The notes beneath the pieces were generated by a model. It was given only the letters and a program-made list of their open reading frames with translations, did no database searches and had not been told where the DNA came from. Below, piece after piece: positions 1-10,519 of a DNA stretch of 64,000 nucleotides. Position 1 is the stretch's first letter, and every line of letters begins with the position of its first letter. The DNA comes from Burkholderiales bacterium (lineage in GTDB: Bacteria > Pseudomonadota > Gammaproteobacteria > Burkholderiales > Casimicrobiaceae): contig JABTUF010000003.1 in NCBI GenBank assembly GCA_015075645.1, forward strand, positions 434,001 to 498,000, given 5' to 3'. The position numbers and the translations under genes were made by a program.

Positions 1-602
1 AGACGCTGCCGAAGGAGCAGGTGCCGAAGACCTGGGACGATCTGCTCGATCCGAAGTGGAAAGGGCAGATCCAGATGCCCAATCCGGCGGCGTCCGGGAC
101 GGCCACGCTGTCGGTGCTCGCGCAGATCATGCAGACGATCCGTGCGGGCCGCACCGAGAAGGAGGCGTGGGAGTTCTGGGAGAAGCTCAACAAGAACGTC
201 TCGCTCTATCCCGAATCGGGCGCCGCGCCCACGCGTGCCGTCGCGAAGGGCGACGCGAAGATCGGCATCTGCTTCTCGTTCATGCCCTGGGGGCTCGCCG
301 CGCGTGGCGAGTCGGTCGACTTCATACTACCGACACAGACGCCGGTCATCGCAAATCCGGTCGCGCTGGTCAAGGGCTCGAAGCGGCCGGAGAACGGAAA
401 GCGGCTTTACGACTTCATCCTCGGCGTCAAGGGCCAACAGATCCTCGCCGACTACTCGCAGATCGTCCTCAACAAGAAGGTCAAGCCCACGACTCCGATG
501 TCGTTCGACCAGGTGAGCCGCAACGCGATGCCCCTGGACGTCAACTGGGCACAGGCGAATTACGACCGGATCCGCAACGAATGGCGCGGTAGGTTCGGCT
601 GA
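1..602 (+). CDS. ABC transporter substrate-binding protein, 3' part only
   Basis: The gene enters from the left edge; the frame is open from base 3 and ends in TGA at 600-602, so only about the last 199 residues are present. The visible part has the look of the C-terminal lobe of iron/2-aminoethylphosphonate/polyamine-type periplasmic binding proteins: a TWDDLLDPKWKG stretch, a PNPAASGTA ligand-loop-like stretch, and a C-terminal VNWAQANYDRIRNEWRGRF helix. It would capture the solute in the periplasm for the ATPase and permease that follow. The stop overlaps the next ATG by one base (TGATG), which indicates translational coupling. The substrate cannot be told from this part; ferric iron and 2-aminoethylphosphonate are both known for relatives with a fused permease. 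Confidence 0.85.
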   Translation, partial: TLPKEQVPKTWDDLLDPKWKGQIQMPNPAASGTATLSVLAQIMQTIRAGRTEKEAWEFWEKLNKNVSLYPESGAAPTRAVAKGDAKIGICFSFMPWGLAARGESVDFILPTQTPVIANPVALVKGSKRPENGKRLYDFILGVKGQQILADYSQIVLNKKVKPTTPMSFDQVSRNAMPLDVNWAQANYDRIRNEWRGRFG

Positions 603-1756
603 TGGCCGAGGTTCGCCTGCAGGCGCTGGAGAAGCGCTTCGGCGCACTGAAGGCGCTCGACGGCGTCACGCTGACCATCGCGGAGGGCGAACTCTTCGCC
701 CTGCTCGGTTCGTCGGGCTCGGGGAAGACCACGGCCCTCCGCTGCGTCGCCGGACTCGAGCATCCGGACGCGGGCGACGTCCTGATCGGTGGCCACTCGG
801 TCCGGGGCCGCCAGCCGTACGAGCGGCCGATCGGGATGGTGTTCCAGAGCTATGCGTTGTTCCCGCACCTCTCCGTGTTCGACAACGTCGCGTACGGACT
901 TCGTGCACGCGCCTACGCGCAGGGCGGACCGTTGGGCAAACTGCGCGTGCTCGGCGCGTTCGTCAGTCGCCGGCTCTTTCCCCCTACTTCAGAGTTGCGA
1001 CGCAGGGTCGGCGATGCGCTCGCACTGGTCAATCTCGCGGGCGAAGCCGACCGCATGCCCGGCCAGCTTTCGGGAGGCATGCAGCAGCGCGTCGCGCTCG
1101 CTCGCGCGATCGTCACCGAACCCGCGGTGCTTCTGCTCGACGAACCGCTGTCGAATCTCGACCGAAAGCTGCGTGTCGGCATGCGCGCGACGATCCGAAA
1201 GCTCCAGCAGCAGTTGCGCATGACGGCGCTCTACGTCACGCACGACCAGGAAGAGGCGCTTAGCCTCGCCGACCGGATGGCGATCATGGATCGTGGCCGC
1301 GTGGTGCAGCTCGGCACGCCGGCCGAGATCTACGACCGGCCGGCCACCGCGTTCGTTGCCGATTTCGTCGGCGCCGAGAACCTGCTGCCGGGCGAGGTCG
1401 TCGTGAGCGACGGGGCGAACCTGAGCGTGCGCTGCGGCGAACTCGACATCCGCGCGGCGGTGCGCGAGGGGAGCGAGCCGGGCATTCGCGTCGCCGGCGC
1501 GCAAGTTCGCGTCGTGGTACGCCCGCAGTCGATCCAGCTCGTTCCGCGCGGCGCGGCGCTGGATGCCGACAACCGCTTCGCAGGGGTCGTCCGCTTCGGT
1601 TCCTATCTCGGCACGACCGCGCGCTACGAGGTCGCGGTCGGCGACGCGGTCTTCGTCGTCGACGTCCCCGATCCCCGTCCGGGGGCGCTGCTCGCCGCGG
1701 GCGATTCGGTGAGTCTCGCCTTCGCTTCGGCCAGCGTCATCCTGGTGCCGGCGTGA
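602..1756 (+). CDS. ABC transporter ATP-binding protein (PotA/FbpC type)
   Basis: Cytoplasmic ATPase of the importer. Walker A GSSGSGKTT is at residues 36-44, the Q-loop lies near 82, the signature LSGGMQQR is at 156-163 and Walker B VLLLDEP at 176-182, followed by a switch histidine in YVTHDQEEA. The segment from about residue 270 to the end fits a TOBE domain, as in PotA, FbpC and PhnT relatives. Residues about 103-130 of the helical domain (rich in Arg, Gly and Leu) are longer than usual for the family. The start overlaps the upstream stop by one base, and the next gene starts GTG inside this stop (GTGA), so three genes are tightly coupled. The ATPase role is secure; the substrate is not. 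Confidence 0.93.
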   Translation: MAEVRLQALEKRFGALKALDGVTLTIAEGELFALLGSSGSGKTTALRCVAGLEHPDAGDVLIGGHSVRGRQPYERPIGMVFQSYALFPHLSVFDNVAYGLRARAYAQGGPLGKLRVLGAFVSRRLFPPTSELRRRVGDALALVNLAGEADRMPGQLSGGMQQRVALARAIVTEPAVLLLDEPLSNLDRKLRVGMRATIRKLQQQLRMTALYVTHDQEEALSLADRMAIMDRGRVVQLGTPAEIYDRPATAFVADFVGAENLLPGEVVVSDGANLSVRCGELDIRAAVREGSEPGIRVAGAQVRVVVRPQSIQLVPRGAALDADNRFAGVVRFGSYLGTTARYEVAVGDAVFVVDVPDPRPGALLAAGDSVSLAFASASVILVPA

Positions 1757-3486
1757 CGGCCGCTGCCGAAGCGGGGGGGCGGGGCCGTGTCGCGCGGCTG
1801 GTCGACTTCGACAACCTCGCGACGATCGTCATCCTGCTCGTCTTCACGCTGTTCCTGATCGTCCCCTTTGCGACGATCCTGATCGTGAGTTTCACCGGCA
1901 AGCCGGTCGCATTGCTCGACGCGCTTACGGGACTCGAGGGCGCGCGCAAGCTCGGCAGCGAGATCGCGGCCAACGCGTCGCTCCAGTTCTTCGGCCAGCT
2001 GTTCTCGTTCCCGCGGTACGTGCGCGCGTTCGTCAACAGCATGACGCTGGGCTTCCTGGTGGCGGTCGCCTCGGTGCTGGTCGCGATGCCGATTGCCTAC
2101 GCGCTCGCCCGCACGCGGATGCCGGGGCGCCGGCTCATCGGTGCGCTGTGCATCGTGCCGCTGATGGTGCCGACGTTCATCTCGTCGTTCGCGTTCATCC
2201 TGATGTTCGGGCGCACCGGCTGGATCAACCAGATGTTCGGCTGGATCGGCATCGAGCAACTCGTCGACATCCATTCGCCGTTCGGCATCGGCCTCGTGCA
2301 GGTGTTCTTTTTCTTCCCCTACGCGCTGCTTCCGATGCTGGCGGTCTTCAAGTCGATGGATCCGGTACTGGAGGAGGCGTCGCACACGCTCGGGGCGCGT
2401 CGCCCGTTCGCGTTCCTCACGACGACGATGCCGCTCGCGGCGCCGGGTATCTGGGCGGGCCTCCTGCTCGTGCTGATCGTGTCGATCGAGGACTTCGGCA
2501 CGCCGATGATCCTGTCTCCGCGCGGCTTTCCGCTGATGATCGTCGAGGCGTATCGCGAGATGGTCGGCTATTTCAACTGGGGCGGCGCGTCCGTGATCGC
2601 GGTGCTGCTCGTGCTGATCTCCGCGCTCCTCCTCCTCGTGCAGCGCTGGCTGCTGCGACACGACCGGTCGAGGACGGTGGGAGGCAAGCCGGCGACGCGT
2701 GAGCGCGTGCGCGATCCCTGGGTCTGCTGGGGGCTTCTGGCGTACTGCATCATCGTGCTGTCGCTTCCGATCCTCGCGATCTACACGACGGCACTGCAGT
2801 CGTTCGCGACGAGCTGGGCCGCGCGGATGGTCCCCGAGGGCTTCACGCTCGACAACTACCGCTACGTGTGGGAACGCTCGATGGGCGCGGTCGTCAACAG
2901 CTTCCTGCTCGGAGGCGCAGCGCTCGCGATCAGCGTCGTGCTATCGGCGGTCATACCCTACCTCGTGCAGCGCCGGGGGCGCCACTATCTCGACTACCTC
3001 GGCTTCCTGCCGCTGGCACTGCCGGGAACGGCACTCGCGATTGCCCTGATCCTGGCCTTCAACACGCCTCCGCTGCAGATCACGGGAACCGCGTTTCTGC
3101 TGATCATGGCCTACGTGATCCGGCGCATGCCCTACGCGCTCCGCTCGACTTCGGCCTCGATTCAGACGATTTCCACGGATATCGAGGGCGCGTCGCTCGT
3201 CCACGGCGCGTCGCGGTTCCTGAGTTTGTGGAGCGTGACGCTGCCGTTGATGCTCCCCGGCATCGTCGCCGGCGGCATCATGGTTTTCCTCACGTCGGTC
3301 CGCGAGATAAGCGCCACGATCCTGCTCGCCCCCGACGGCTGGAAGCCGATGAGCCTCGTGATCTTCGAGGGTTTGCTTCGGGGCGAGTTCTACACGTCCG
3401 CCGCGATCTCGATGATCCTGATCCTCGTGGTGATGGCCGTGCAGATCGCCGTCTTCCGCCTGATGGGCGAGAAGGCGCTGTTCTGA
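1753..3486 (+). CDS. ABC transporter permease, two permease domains fused
   Basis: Inner-membrane channel of the importer, 577 residues, about twice the length of a single permease. There are two EAA-type cytoplasmic loops, one beginning near residue 205 (EEASHTLGARRPF) and one near 477 (EGASLVHGASRF), each followed by a P-L-x-x-P-G-I run. This shows that both transmembrane halves are in one chain. The arrangement is known for FbpB-type ferric and for 2-aminoethylphosphonate permeases. The start is GTG overlapping the ATPase stop by four bases. Hydrophobic segments begin at about residues 24-46. A HAD phosphatase follows after 43 bases, which may hint at a phosphorylated substrate, but that is inference. 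Confidence 0.92.
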   Translation: MTAAAEAGGRGRVARLVDFDNLATIVILLVFTLFLIVPFATILIVSFTGKPVALLDALTGLEGARKLGSEIAANASLQFFGQLFSFPRYVRAFVNSMTLGFLVAVASVLVAMPIAYALARTRMPGRRLIGALCIVPLMVPTFISSFAFILMFGRTGWINQMFGWIGIEQLVDIHSPFGIGLVQVFFFFPYALLPMLAVFKSMDPVLEEASHTLGARRPFAFLTTTMPLAAPGIWAGLLLVLIVSIEDFGTPMILSPRGFPLMIVEAYREMVGYFNWGGASVIAVLLVLISALLLLVQRWLLRHDRSRTVGGKPATRERVRDPWVCWGLLAYCIIVLSLPILAIYTTALQSFATSWAARMVPEGFTLDNYRYVWERSMGAVVNSFLLGGAALAISVVLSAVIPYLVQRRGRHYLDYLGFLPLALPGTALAIALILAFNTPPLQITGTAFLLIMAYVIRRMPYALRSTSASIQTISTDIEGASLVHGASRFLSLWSVTLPLMLPGIVAGGIMVFLTSVREISATILLAPDGWKPMSLVIFEGLLRGEFYTSAAISMILILVVMAVQIAVFRLMGEKALF

Positions 3487-3529
3487 TCCGGCCGGCGGCC
3501 CGGCGGCTCCTTCGCGCCTCGCGTCCTCC

Positions 3530-4351
3530 ATGCCGACTTCCGAAGCGGCCGGCGCTTCCACCCCCTCGCACCTCTACGGGGCGTACGTCTTCGACATCGA
3601 CGGGACGATCTGCCTCGGCGAATCGCTCTTGCCGACGGTCACCCGCACGATCGATCGCCTGCGCACGCTCGGGCGCCGCACGTTGTTCCTCAGCAACAAC
3701 ACCACCCGAAGCGCCGCGGGCTACGGAGCGCAACTGACGGCGCGGGGGATACAGACACATGCGAGCGAGGTCGTGAACGCGGCGCAGGTGCTGATCGCCT
3801 TCCTCGAGCGCGAGTTGCCCGGCGGGACCCTGCACGTGATCGGAGAGTCGGCGTTGATCGAAGACCTCCTCGGAGCGGGATTCCGCATCTCGTCGCGCGT
3901 CGAGGAGATCGACGCCGTGATCGCGAGCTTTGATCGCGGATTCACCTATGCGAAGCTGCAGATCGCGTTCGACGCGCTGCGCCGTGGCGCGCGCTTCTTC
4001 GCCACCAACGCGGACCGCTATCGCCCCACTGCCGGGGGGGGGGAACCCGACGCGGCTGCGATGATCGCCGCGATCGAGGCATGCAGCGGTGTCCGGTGCG
4101 AGGTGGTCGTGGGCAAGCCCTCGCAGTTGACGGTGGCCTACCTGCGCGAGCGGATCGGCTTGCCGCTGGGCGAATGCCTCATGGTCGGCGACCGGCTCGA
4201 GACTGACATCCGCATGGCCAACGAGGCCGGGATGGCTTCCGCGTTGGTGCTGACCGGTGCCACGTCCGAGACGATGGTCAATCGTTCGTCGATGCAGCCG
4301 ACGTATTTGCTCAGAAACCTTCTCGAAGTGCTGCCGGCGCGCTATCGGTGA
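3530..4351 (+). CDS. HAD-IIA family hydrolase (NagD-like phosphatase)
   Basis: A 273-residue HAD phosphatase of subclass IIA. Motif I is DIDGT at 22-26, with the nucleophile Asp22 and the acid/base Asp24. Motif II is in LFLSNNTTRS, the motif III lysine is in VVGKPSQLT, and motif IV is MVGDRLETD. The family dephosphorylates small phosphate esters such as nucleotides, phosphoglycolate or nitrophenyl phosphate. It follows the transporter permease by 43 bases and is probably in the same operon. A run of ten G residues at 4034-4043 encodes three glycines just before the cap-to-core return; a slip there would break the frame. The natural substrate is unknown. Confidence 0.88.
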   Translation: MPTSEAAGASTPSHLYGAYVFDIDGTICLGESLLPTVTRTIDRLRTLGRRTLFLSNNTTRSAAGYGAQLTARGIQTHASEVVNAAQVLIAFLERELPGGTLHVIGESALIEDLLGAGFRISSRVEEIDAVIASFDRGFTYAKLQIAFDALRRGARFFATNADRYRPTAGGGEPDAAAMIAAIEACSGVRCEVVVGKPSQLTVAYLRERIGLPLGECLMVGDRLETDIRMANEAGMASALVLTGATSETMVNRSSMQPTYLLRNLLEVLPARYR

Positions 4352-4515
4352 TCCGCAGGGTGGTCACAATACGGGTGGTCCAGGCGTCCATGTGAGGGTG
4401 CGGAAGGGTTTGGCTCGGGGTGCTTCGCCATCGCCGTGTATCCTCGATCTTGCGACTCCGACCCCTTTCCATGGGACGTTGCGGCGAGGGATTGCGTGAA
4501 TCGTCGAGCCGGAAA

Positions 4516-4557
4516 GTCGAGTCTGACCCCCATCCATGCAACGACCCCCATCCATGC
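4516..4557 (+). repeat. Short direct repeat at the truA start, with GTCGAGTCTGACCCC motif
   Basis: Two identical 15-base copies of GACCCCCATCCATGC lie at 4525-4539 and 4543-4557 (period 18), and each carries an in-frame ATG for truA. The first copy is joined to GTCGAGTCTGACCCC (4516-4530), a 15-base motif found inverted in the repeat arm at 44506-44520 upstream of grpE. A weaker third relative (GACCCCTTTCCATG) lies near 4462. The rest of 4352-4515 shows nothing I can name. Confidence 0.7.
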
Positions 4558-5333
4558 GCCTCGCCCTCGCCCTCGAATACGACGGCCGCGGCTTCTGCGG
4601 CTTCCAGTCGCAGTCCTCGCGCTGCGGCGTGCAGGACGCGCTCGAGCACGCACTCGGCGCGATCGCGCAGTCGCCCATCGTCACGATCCCCGCGGGACGC
4701 ACCGACGCCGGCGTGCACGCGGTCTCGCAGATCGTCCACGCCGACGTCCCCGACCACCGTCCGCTGTCCGCGTGGGTGCGCGGCGTCAACGCGAACCTTC
4801 CGCCCGCGGTCGCCGTGCTGTGGGCGCGGCCGGTACCTGACGCCTTCCACGCGCGCTTCTCGGCCACCGCACGCCACTACACCTACCTCTTGCTCGCGCG
4901 GAGCGAACGGCCGGGCCTCATGGCCGGCCGAGTCGGTTGGTATCATCGTCCGCTCGATCTCGTGGCCATGCGCGAAGCGGCGGCGCTCGTGGCCGGGCAG
5001 CACGACTTCACGTCGTTCCGCGCCGCCGGATGCCAGGCGAAATCGCCCGTGAAGACGATCCACCGGTTCGACCTCTCGTCGGCAGGCGACCTGCTGCGCT
5101 TCGAGGTGAGCGCCGACGCGTTCCTGCACCACATGGTGCGCAACCTCGTCGGTGCGCTCGTCGACGTCGGCGCGGGCAAGGCGCCGCCCGGATGGGTGGC
5201 AGACCTCGTCGCCGCGCGCGACCGCACGAAGGGGCCCGCGACGTTTTCGGCCGACGGCCTCTACTTCTGCGGCGCGGACTACGACGCGTCGTTCGGCCTG
5301 CCGCCGACGCGGCGCGACGCGACGGTCGCGTGA
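4554..5333 (+). CDS. truA: tRNA pseudouridine(38-40) synthase TruA
   Basis: Converts uridines 38-40 of the tRNA anticodon arm to pseudouridine in the cytoplasm. The family motif GRTDAGVHA is present with its catalytic aspartate at residue 51, counted from this start. Downstream blocks HARFSATARHYTYLL and FLHHMVRNLVGALVDVG are typical TruA core segments. The length of 259 residues is usual. An in-frame ATG at 4536 would add six residues; I prefer 4554 because the protein then begins MRLALALEYDG, as TruA proteins usually do. Neither start has a clear ribosome binding site. The stop at 5331-5333 overlaps the trpF GTG start. Confidence 0.95.
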   Translation: MRLALALEYDGRGFCGFQSQSSRCGVQDALEHALGAIAQSPIVTIPAGRTDAGVHAVSQIVHADVPDHRPLSAWVRGVNANLPPAVAVLWARPVPDAFHARFSATARHYTYLLLARSERPGLMAGRVGWYHRPLDLVAMREAAALVAGQHDFTSFRAAGCQAKSPVKTIHRFDLSSAGDLLRFEVSADAFLHHMVRNLVGALVDVGAGKAPPGWVADLVAARDRTKGPATFSADGLYFCGADYDASFGLPPTRRDATVA

Positions 5334-5972
5334 GCCGCACGCGCATCAAGATCTGCGGACTCACCTGCGTCGAGCACGCGCTCGCCGCGGCGCGCGAGGG
5401 CGCGGACGCGATCGGCATGGTGTTCTGGCCGGGGACGCCGCGCGTGGTCGCGGTCGAACGCGCGCGCGAGATCGTCGCCGCGCTGCCGCCGTTCGTCACG
5501 ACGGTTGGGCTCTTCGTCGATCCGTCGGCGGACGAGGTGCGCGCGGTGCTCGACGCCGTGCCGCTCGCGCTCTTGCAGTTCCACGGCCGCGAGAGCGCGG
5601 CGTTCTGCCGGGCGTTCGGGCGGCCCTACCTCAAGGCGCTGCCGATGGCCGAGGGGGTCGATTTGCTAGAATCGGGGGCGTCCTACGGCGACGCGGCAGG
5701 CTGGCTGCTCGACCACCCGCCCGCGGGCGGATTGCCGGGCGGCACCGGACGCGCGTTCGACTGGAGCCGGGTGCCGCGCGTGTGCCCGGTGCCCATCGTC
5801 CTGTCGGGCGGACTGTCGCCGCACAACGTCCGCGAAGCCGTCGTCCGCGTGCGCCCGTGGGCGGTCGACGTGTCGTCCGGCGTCGAGGCGCAGGACGCGC
5901 ACGGTGCGCCGTTGAAGGGCATCAAGGACGCGGCACGCATCGCCGCATTCGTCGCCGAGGTACGCGAAGCCG

Positions 5973-5995
<23 letters not shown>
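5330..5995 (+). CDS. trpF: Phosphoribosylanthranilate isomerase TrpF
   Basis: Isomerises N-(5-phosphoribosyl)anthranilate to the carboxyphenylamino-deoxyribulose phosphate in tryptophan synthesis. The 221-residue TIM barrel shows KICGL with the catalytic cysteine near the N-terminus, [21 protein letters not shown] and AVDVSSGVE, which holds the second catalytic aspartate and the phosphate-binding end. The start is GTG 5330, overlapping the truA stop in the frame that gives the canonical N-terminus; an open frame continues upstream but is only truA in another frame. Its 3' end overlaps trpB by 23 bases. The truA-trpF-trpB-trpA-accD order is typical of betaproteobacteria. Confidence 0.96.
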
Positions 5996-7190
<1,195 letters not shown>

Positions 7191-7207
7191 TGATGTGCGC
7201 GCCGATC

Positions 7208-7423
7208 GTCGGGCTGAAGCCCGACCCACAGAGGATGAAGCCCGACCCACAGAGGATGAAGCCCGACCCACAGAGGATGTCGTGGGTCGGCCTTCAGGCC
7301 GACGCCCTCGCCAGCATCGGGCATCTTGTCGGGCTGAAGCCCGACCCACAGCGGATGTCGTGGGTCGGCCTTCAGGCCGACGCCCTCGCCAGCATCGGGC
7401 GTCTTGTCGGGCTGAAGCCCGAC
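7208..7423 (+). repeat. REP-like palindrome array between trpB and trpA
   Basis: Five 18-base palindromes alternate between two forms. GTCGGGCTGAAGCCCGAC occurs at 7208-7225, 7328-7345 and 7406-7423, and GTCGGCCTTCAGGCCGAC at 7286-7303 and 7364-7381. Next to the first copy a 21-base unit beginning TGAAGCCCGACCCACAG is repeated perfectly three times at 7215-7235, 7236-7256 and 7257-7277. A longer unit of about 78 bases, holding one palindrome of each form, is nearly duplicated at 7250-7405. The same family occurs upstream of copA. The array could fold into strong hairpins in trp mRNA. No transposase is visible nearby. Confidence 0.9.
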
Positions 7424-7440
7424 CCACAGGGGTCGGCGAC

Positions 7441-8259
7441 ATGAACCGCATCGACGCGACGTTCGCGCGCCTGCGCGATTCGGGCGGCACCGCGCTCGTT
7501 CCCTACGTGACGACCGGCGATCCGTCGCTCGAGGCGACGCTCGACGTGATGCGCGCGCTGGTCGACGCCGGCGCCGACGTGATCGAACTGGGCGTGCCGT
7601 TCTCCGATCCGATGGCCGACGGACCGGTGATCCAGCGCGCGTCCGAACGCGCGCTCGCCCGCGGTACGAGCCTCGCCGACGTGCTCGACGTCGTGCACCG
7701 CTTCCGCGAGCGCGACACCGCGACGCCGGTCGTGCTGATGGGTTACGCGAATCCGATCGAGGCGATGGGCGCGGCCGCCTTCGCCGACCGCGCGCGCGCG
7801 GCGGGCGTCGACGGCGTGCTCGTCGTCGACTACCCGCCCGAGGAAGCGCGCGACTTCGCCGCGAAGCTGCAGGAACGCGGCCTCGTGACGATCTTCCTCG
7901 TCGCCCCGACGACGCCCGCATCGCGCATCGATGCGGTCGCCGCGCTCGCGCGCGGTTACGTCTACTACGTCTCGCTCAAGGGCGTGACCGGCGCGGGCCA
8001 CCTCGACACCGCGGAGGTCGCGCAGAAGGTCGCGGAGATCCGCCGCCACGTGAAGCTGCCGGTGGGCGTGGGCTTCGGCATCCGCGACGCCGCGAGCGCG
8101 CAGGCGATCGCCGCGCACGCCGACGCGGTCGTCATCGGCAGCCGCATCATCCAGGAAATCGAGAACGGACCCGCCGCGGACGCCGCGGCGCGCGCCGGGG
8201 CGTGGCTCGCGACGATCCGCCGGGCGCTCGACGCGATGCCCGCCAAGCGGGCCCCGTAG
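7441..8259 (+). CDS. trpA: Tryptophan synthase alpha chain
   Basis: Cleaves indole-3-glycerol phosphate to indole, which passes to TrpB. In the TIM barrel the catalytic residues fall at Glu49 ([11 protein letters not shown]) and Asp60 (MADGP), the same positions as in the best-studied enzymes. The loop [13 protein letters not shown] and the phosphate site GVGFGIRD are present. The length of 272 residues is usual. The ATG follows the last palindrome of the repeat array by 17 bases; GGGGTCGGCGAC is the only purine-rich stretch and no strong ribosome binding site is seen, so expression may depend on the trpB message. Confidence 0.97.
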   Translation: MNRIDATFARLRDSGGTALVPYVTTGDPSLEATLDVMRALVDAGADVIELGVPFSDPMADGPVIQRASERALARGTSLADVLDVVHRFRERDTATPVVLMGYANPIEAMGAAAFADRARAAGVDGVLVVDYPPEEARDFAAKLQERGLVTIFLVAPTTPASRIDAVAALARGYVYYVSLKGVTGAGHLDTAEVAQKVAEIRRHVKLPVGVGFGIRDAASAQAIAAHADAVVIGSRIIQEIENGPAADAAARAGAWLATIRRALDAMPAKRAP

Positions 8260-8320
8260 TCGTGCCGGACTCGACAACCGGGTCGAAACGGCGAATGATC
8301 CGCGCGGGGGGAGGGCAAAG

Positions 8321-9187
<867 letters not shown>

Positions 9188-9203
9188 CCGGGCCCGCGAC
9201 CGC

Positions 9204-10499
9204 GTGACGCCGCTCGCTCGCGCGCGCCGTCCGCGCGACCTCCCCGGCTGGCTCGCCTATCTCGAGACGCTGCACCCGAAGGCGATCGCGCTCGGGCTCG
9301 ACCGCGTGCGCGCGGTGCTCGCGCGGCTCGACGCGCCGATCCGCTGCCCGGTCGTCACGGTGACCGGCACCAACGGCAAGGGCTCGACCTCGGCGATGAT
9401 CGAGACCATGTGGCGCGCCGCCGGCTACCGCACCGGGCTGTACGGCTCGCCGCATCTGATGCGCTACAACGAGCGGGTGCGCGTCGCCGGCGTCGAGGCG
9501 AGCGACGAAGCGCTCGTCGGCGCGCTCGACGCGGTCGAGGACGCGCGCACCTCGATCGAGCCCGCGGTGCCGCTCACCTATTTCGAGTTCGGCACGCTCG
9601 CCGCGCTCCACCTCTTCTCGCGCGCCGGGCTCGACGGGCTCGTGCTCGAAGTCGGCCTCGGCGGACGGCTCGACGCGGTCAACGTCATCGACGCGGAAGT
9701 GGCGGTGGTCACGAGCATCGACCTCGACCATCGCGACTTCCTCGGCGACACGCGCGAGTCGGTCGGCCGCGAGAAGGCGGGCATCTTCCGGCGCGGTCGC
9801 GTCGTGGTGTGCGGCGATCCCGATCCGCCGCGCTCCGTGGTCGACGAGGCGGCGCGTGTCGGCGCGAACCTGCTCGTGCGCGGCCGCGACTTCGCGGCGA
9901 CCTCCGAGGGTGCGCAGTGGCGCTACCGCGGTCCGGGCGGGAACCGCTACGGGCTCCCGATGCCCGCGCTGCGCGGCGCGCCGCAACTCGGCAACGCCGC
10001 CTGCGCGATCACGGCGGTCGATGCGCTGCGCGACCGGCTGCCGGTGCCGGCGGGGGCGCTGCGCGAAGCGCTCGTGAGCGTGGAGTTGCCCGGACGCTTC
10101 CAGGTGCTGCCCGGTCGCCCGACGCGCGTGCTCGACGTCGCGCACAATCCCGAGGCCGCCCGAGCGCTCGCCGCGTCGCTCGGATCGATGGGCTTCCACC
10201 CGGCGACCTTCGCCGTCTTCGGGATGCTCGCCGACAAGGACATCGAGGCCGTCGCCGACGCCGTGCGTCCGGCGATCGACCGCTGGTTCGTCGCGCCGCT
10301 CCCGGGGCCGCGCGGCGCGAGCGCCGAGCGCCTCGCGCAGGCGCTGGAACGCTCCGGCGTCCCGCGCGAGGCGATCCGCCTCGAGGCGGACGTCGGCGAC
10401 GCCTGGCGGGCCGCGCTCGCCGCGGCCGGCGAGGCTGATAGAATCGTCGCCTTCGGTTCGTTCCTCACGGTGGCCGCCGTGCTCGCCGCGGCCCGGTGA
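9204..10499 (+). CDS. folC: Bifunctional folylpolyglutamate/dihydrofolate synthase FolC
   Basis: Adds glutamate to dihydropteroate and to folates in the cytoplasm. The P-loop VTGTNGKGSTSAM covers residues 53-65. A Mur-ligase-type core follows, with LEVGLGGRLDAVN, TSIDLDHRDFLG and the C-terminal domain motif VLDVAHNPEAARAL. The length of 431 residues is normal. The start is GTG 9204, which begins just before the YLETLHPKAI family segment. The final GTGA is shared with the possible start of the next gene. The dihydrofolate synthase activity is inferred from the family. Confidence 0.95.
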   Translation: MTPLARARRPRDLPGWLAYLETLHPKAIALGLDRVRAVLARLDAPIRCPVVTVTGTNGKGSTSAMIETMWRAAGYRTGLYGSPHLMRYNERVRVAGVEASDEALVGALDAVEDARTSIEPAVPLTYFEFGTLAALHLFSRAGLDGLVLEVGLGGRLDAVNVIDAEVAVVTSIDLDHRDFLGDTRESVGREKAGIFRRGRVVVCGDPDPPRSVVDEAARVGANLLVRGRDFAATSEGAQWRYRGPGGNRYGLPMPALRGAPQLGNAACAITAVDALRDRLPVPAGALREALVSVELPGRFQVLPGRPTRVLDVAHNPEAARALAASLGSMGFHPATFAVFGMLADKDIEAVADAVRPAIDRWFVAPLPGPRGASAERLAQALERSGVPREAIRLEADVGDAWRAALAAAGEADRIVAFGSFLTVAAVLAAAR

Positions 10500-10519
10500 A
10501 TGAGCGGCCGATCCGCGCG

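Noticed and set aside
7208..7423. A CRISPR array in the trpB-trpA gap
   Set aside because: The repeats are self-palindromic REP-like units, with no unique spacers of constant length and no cas genes.
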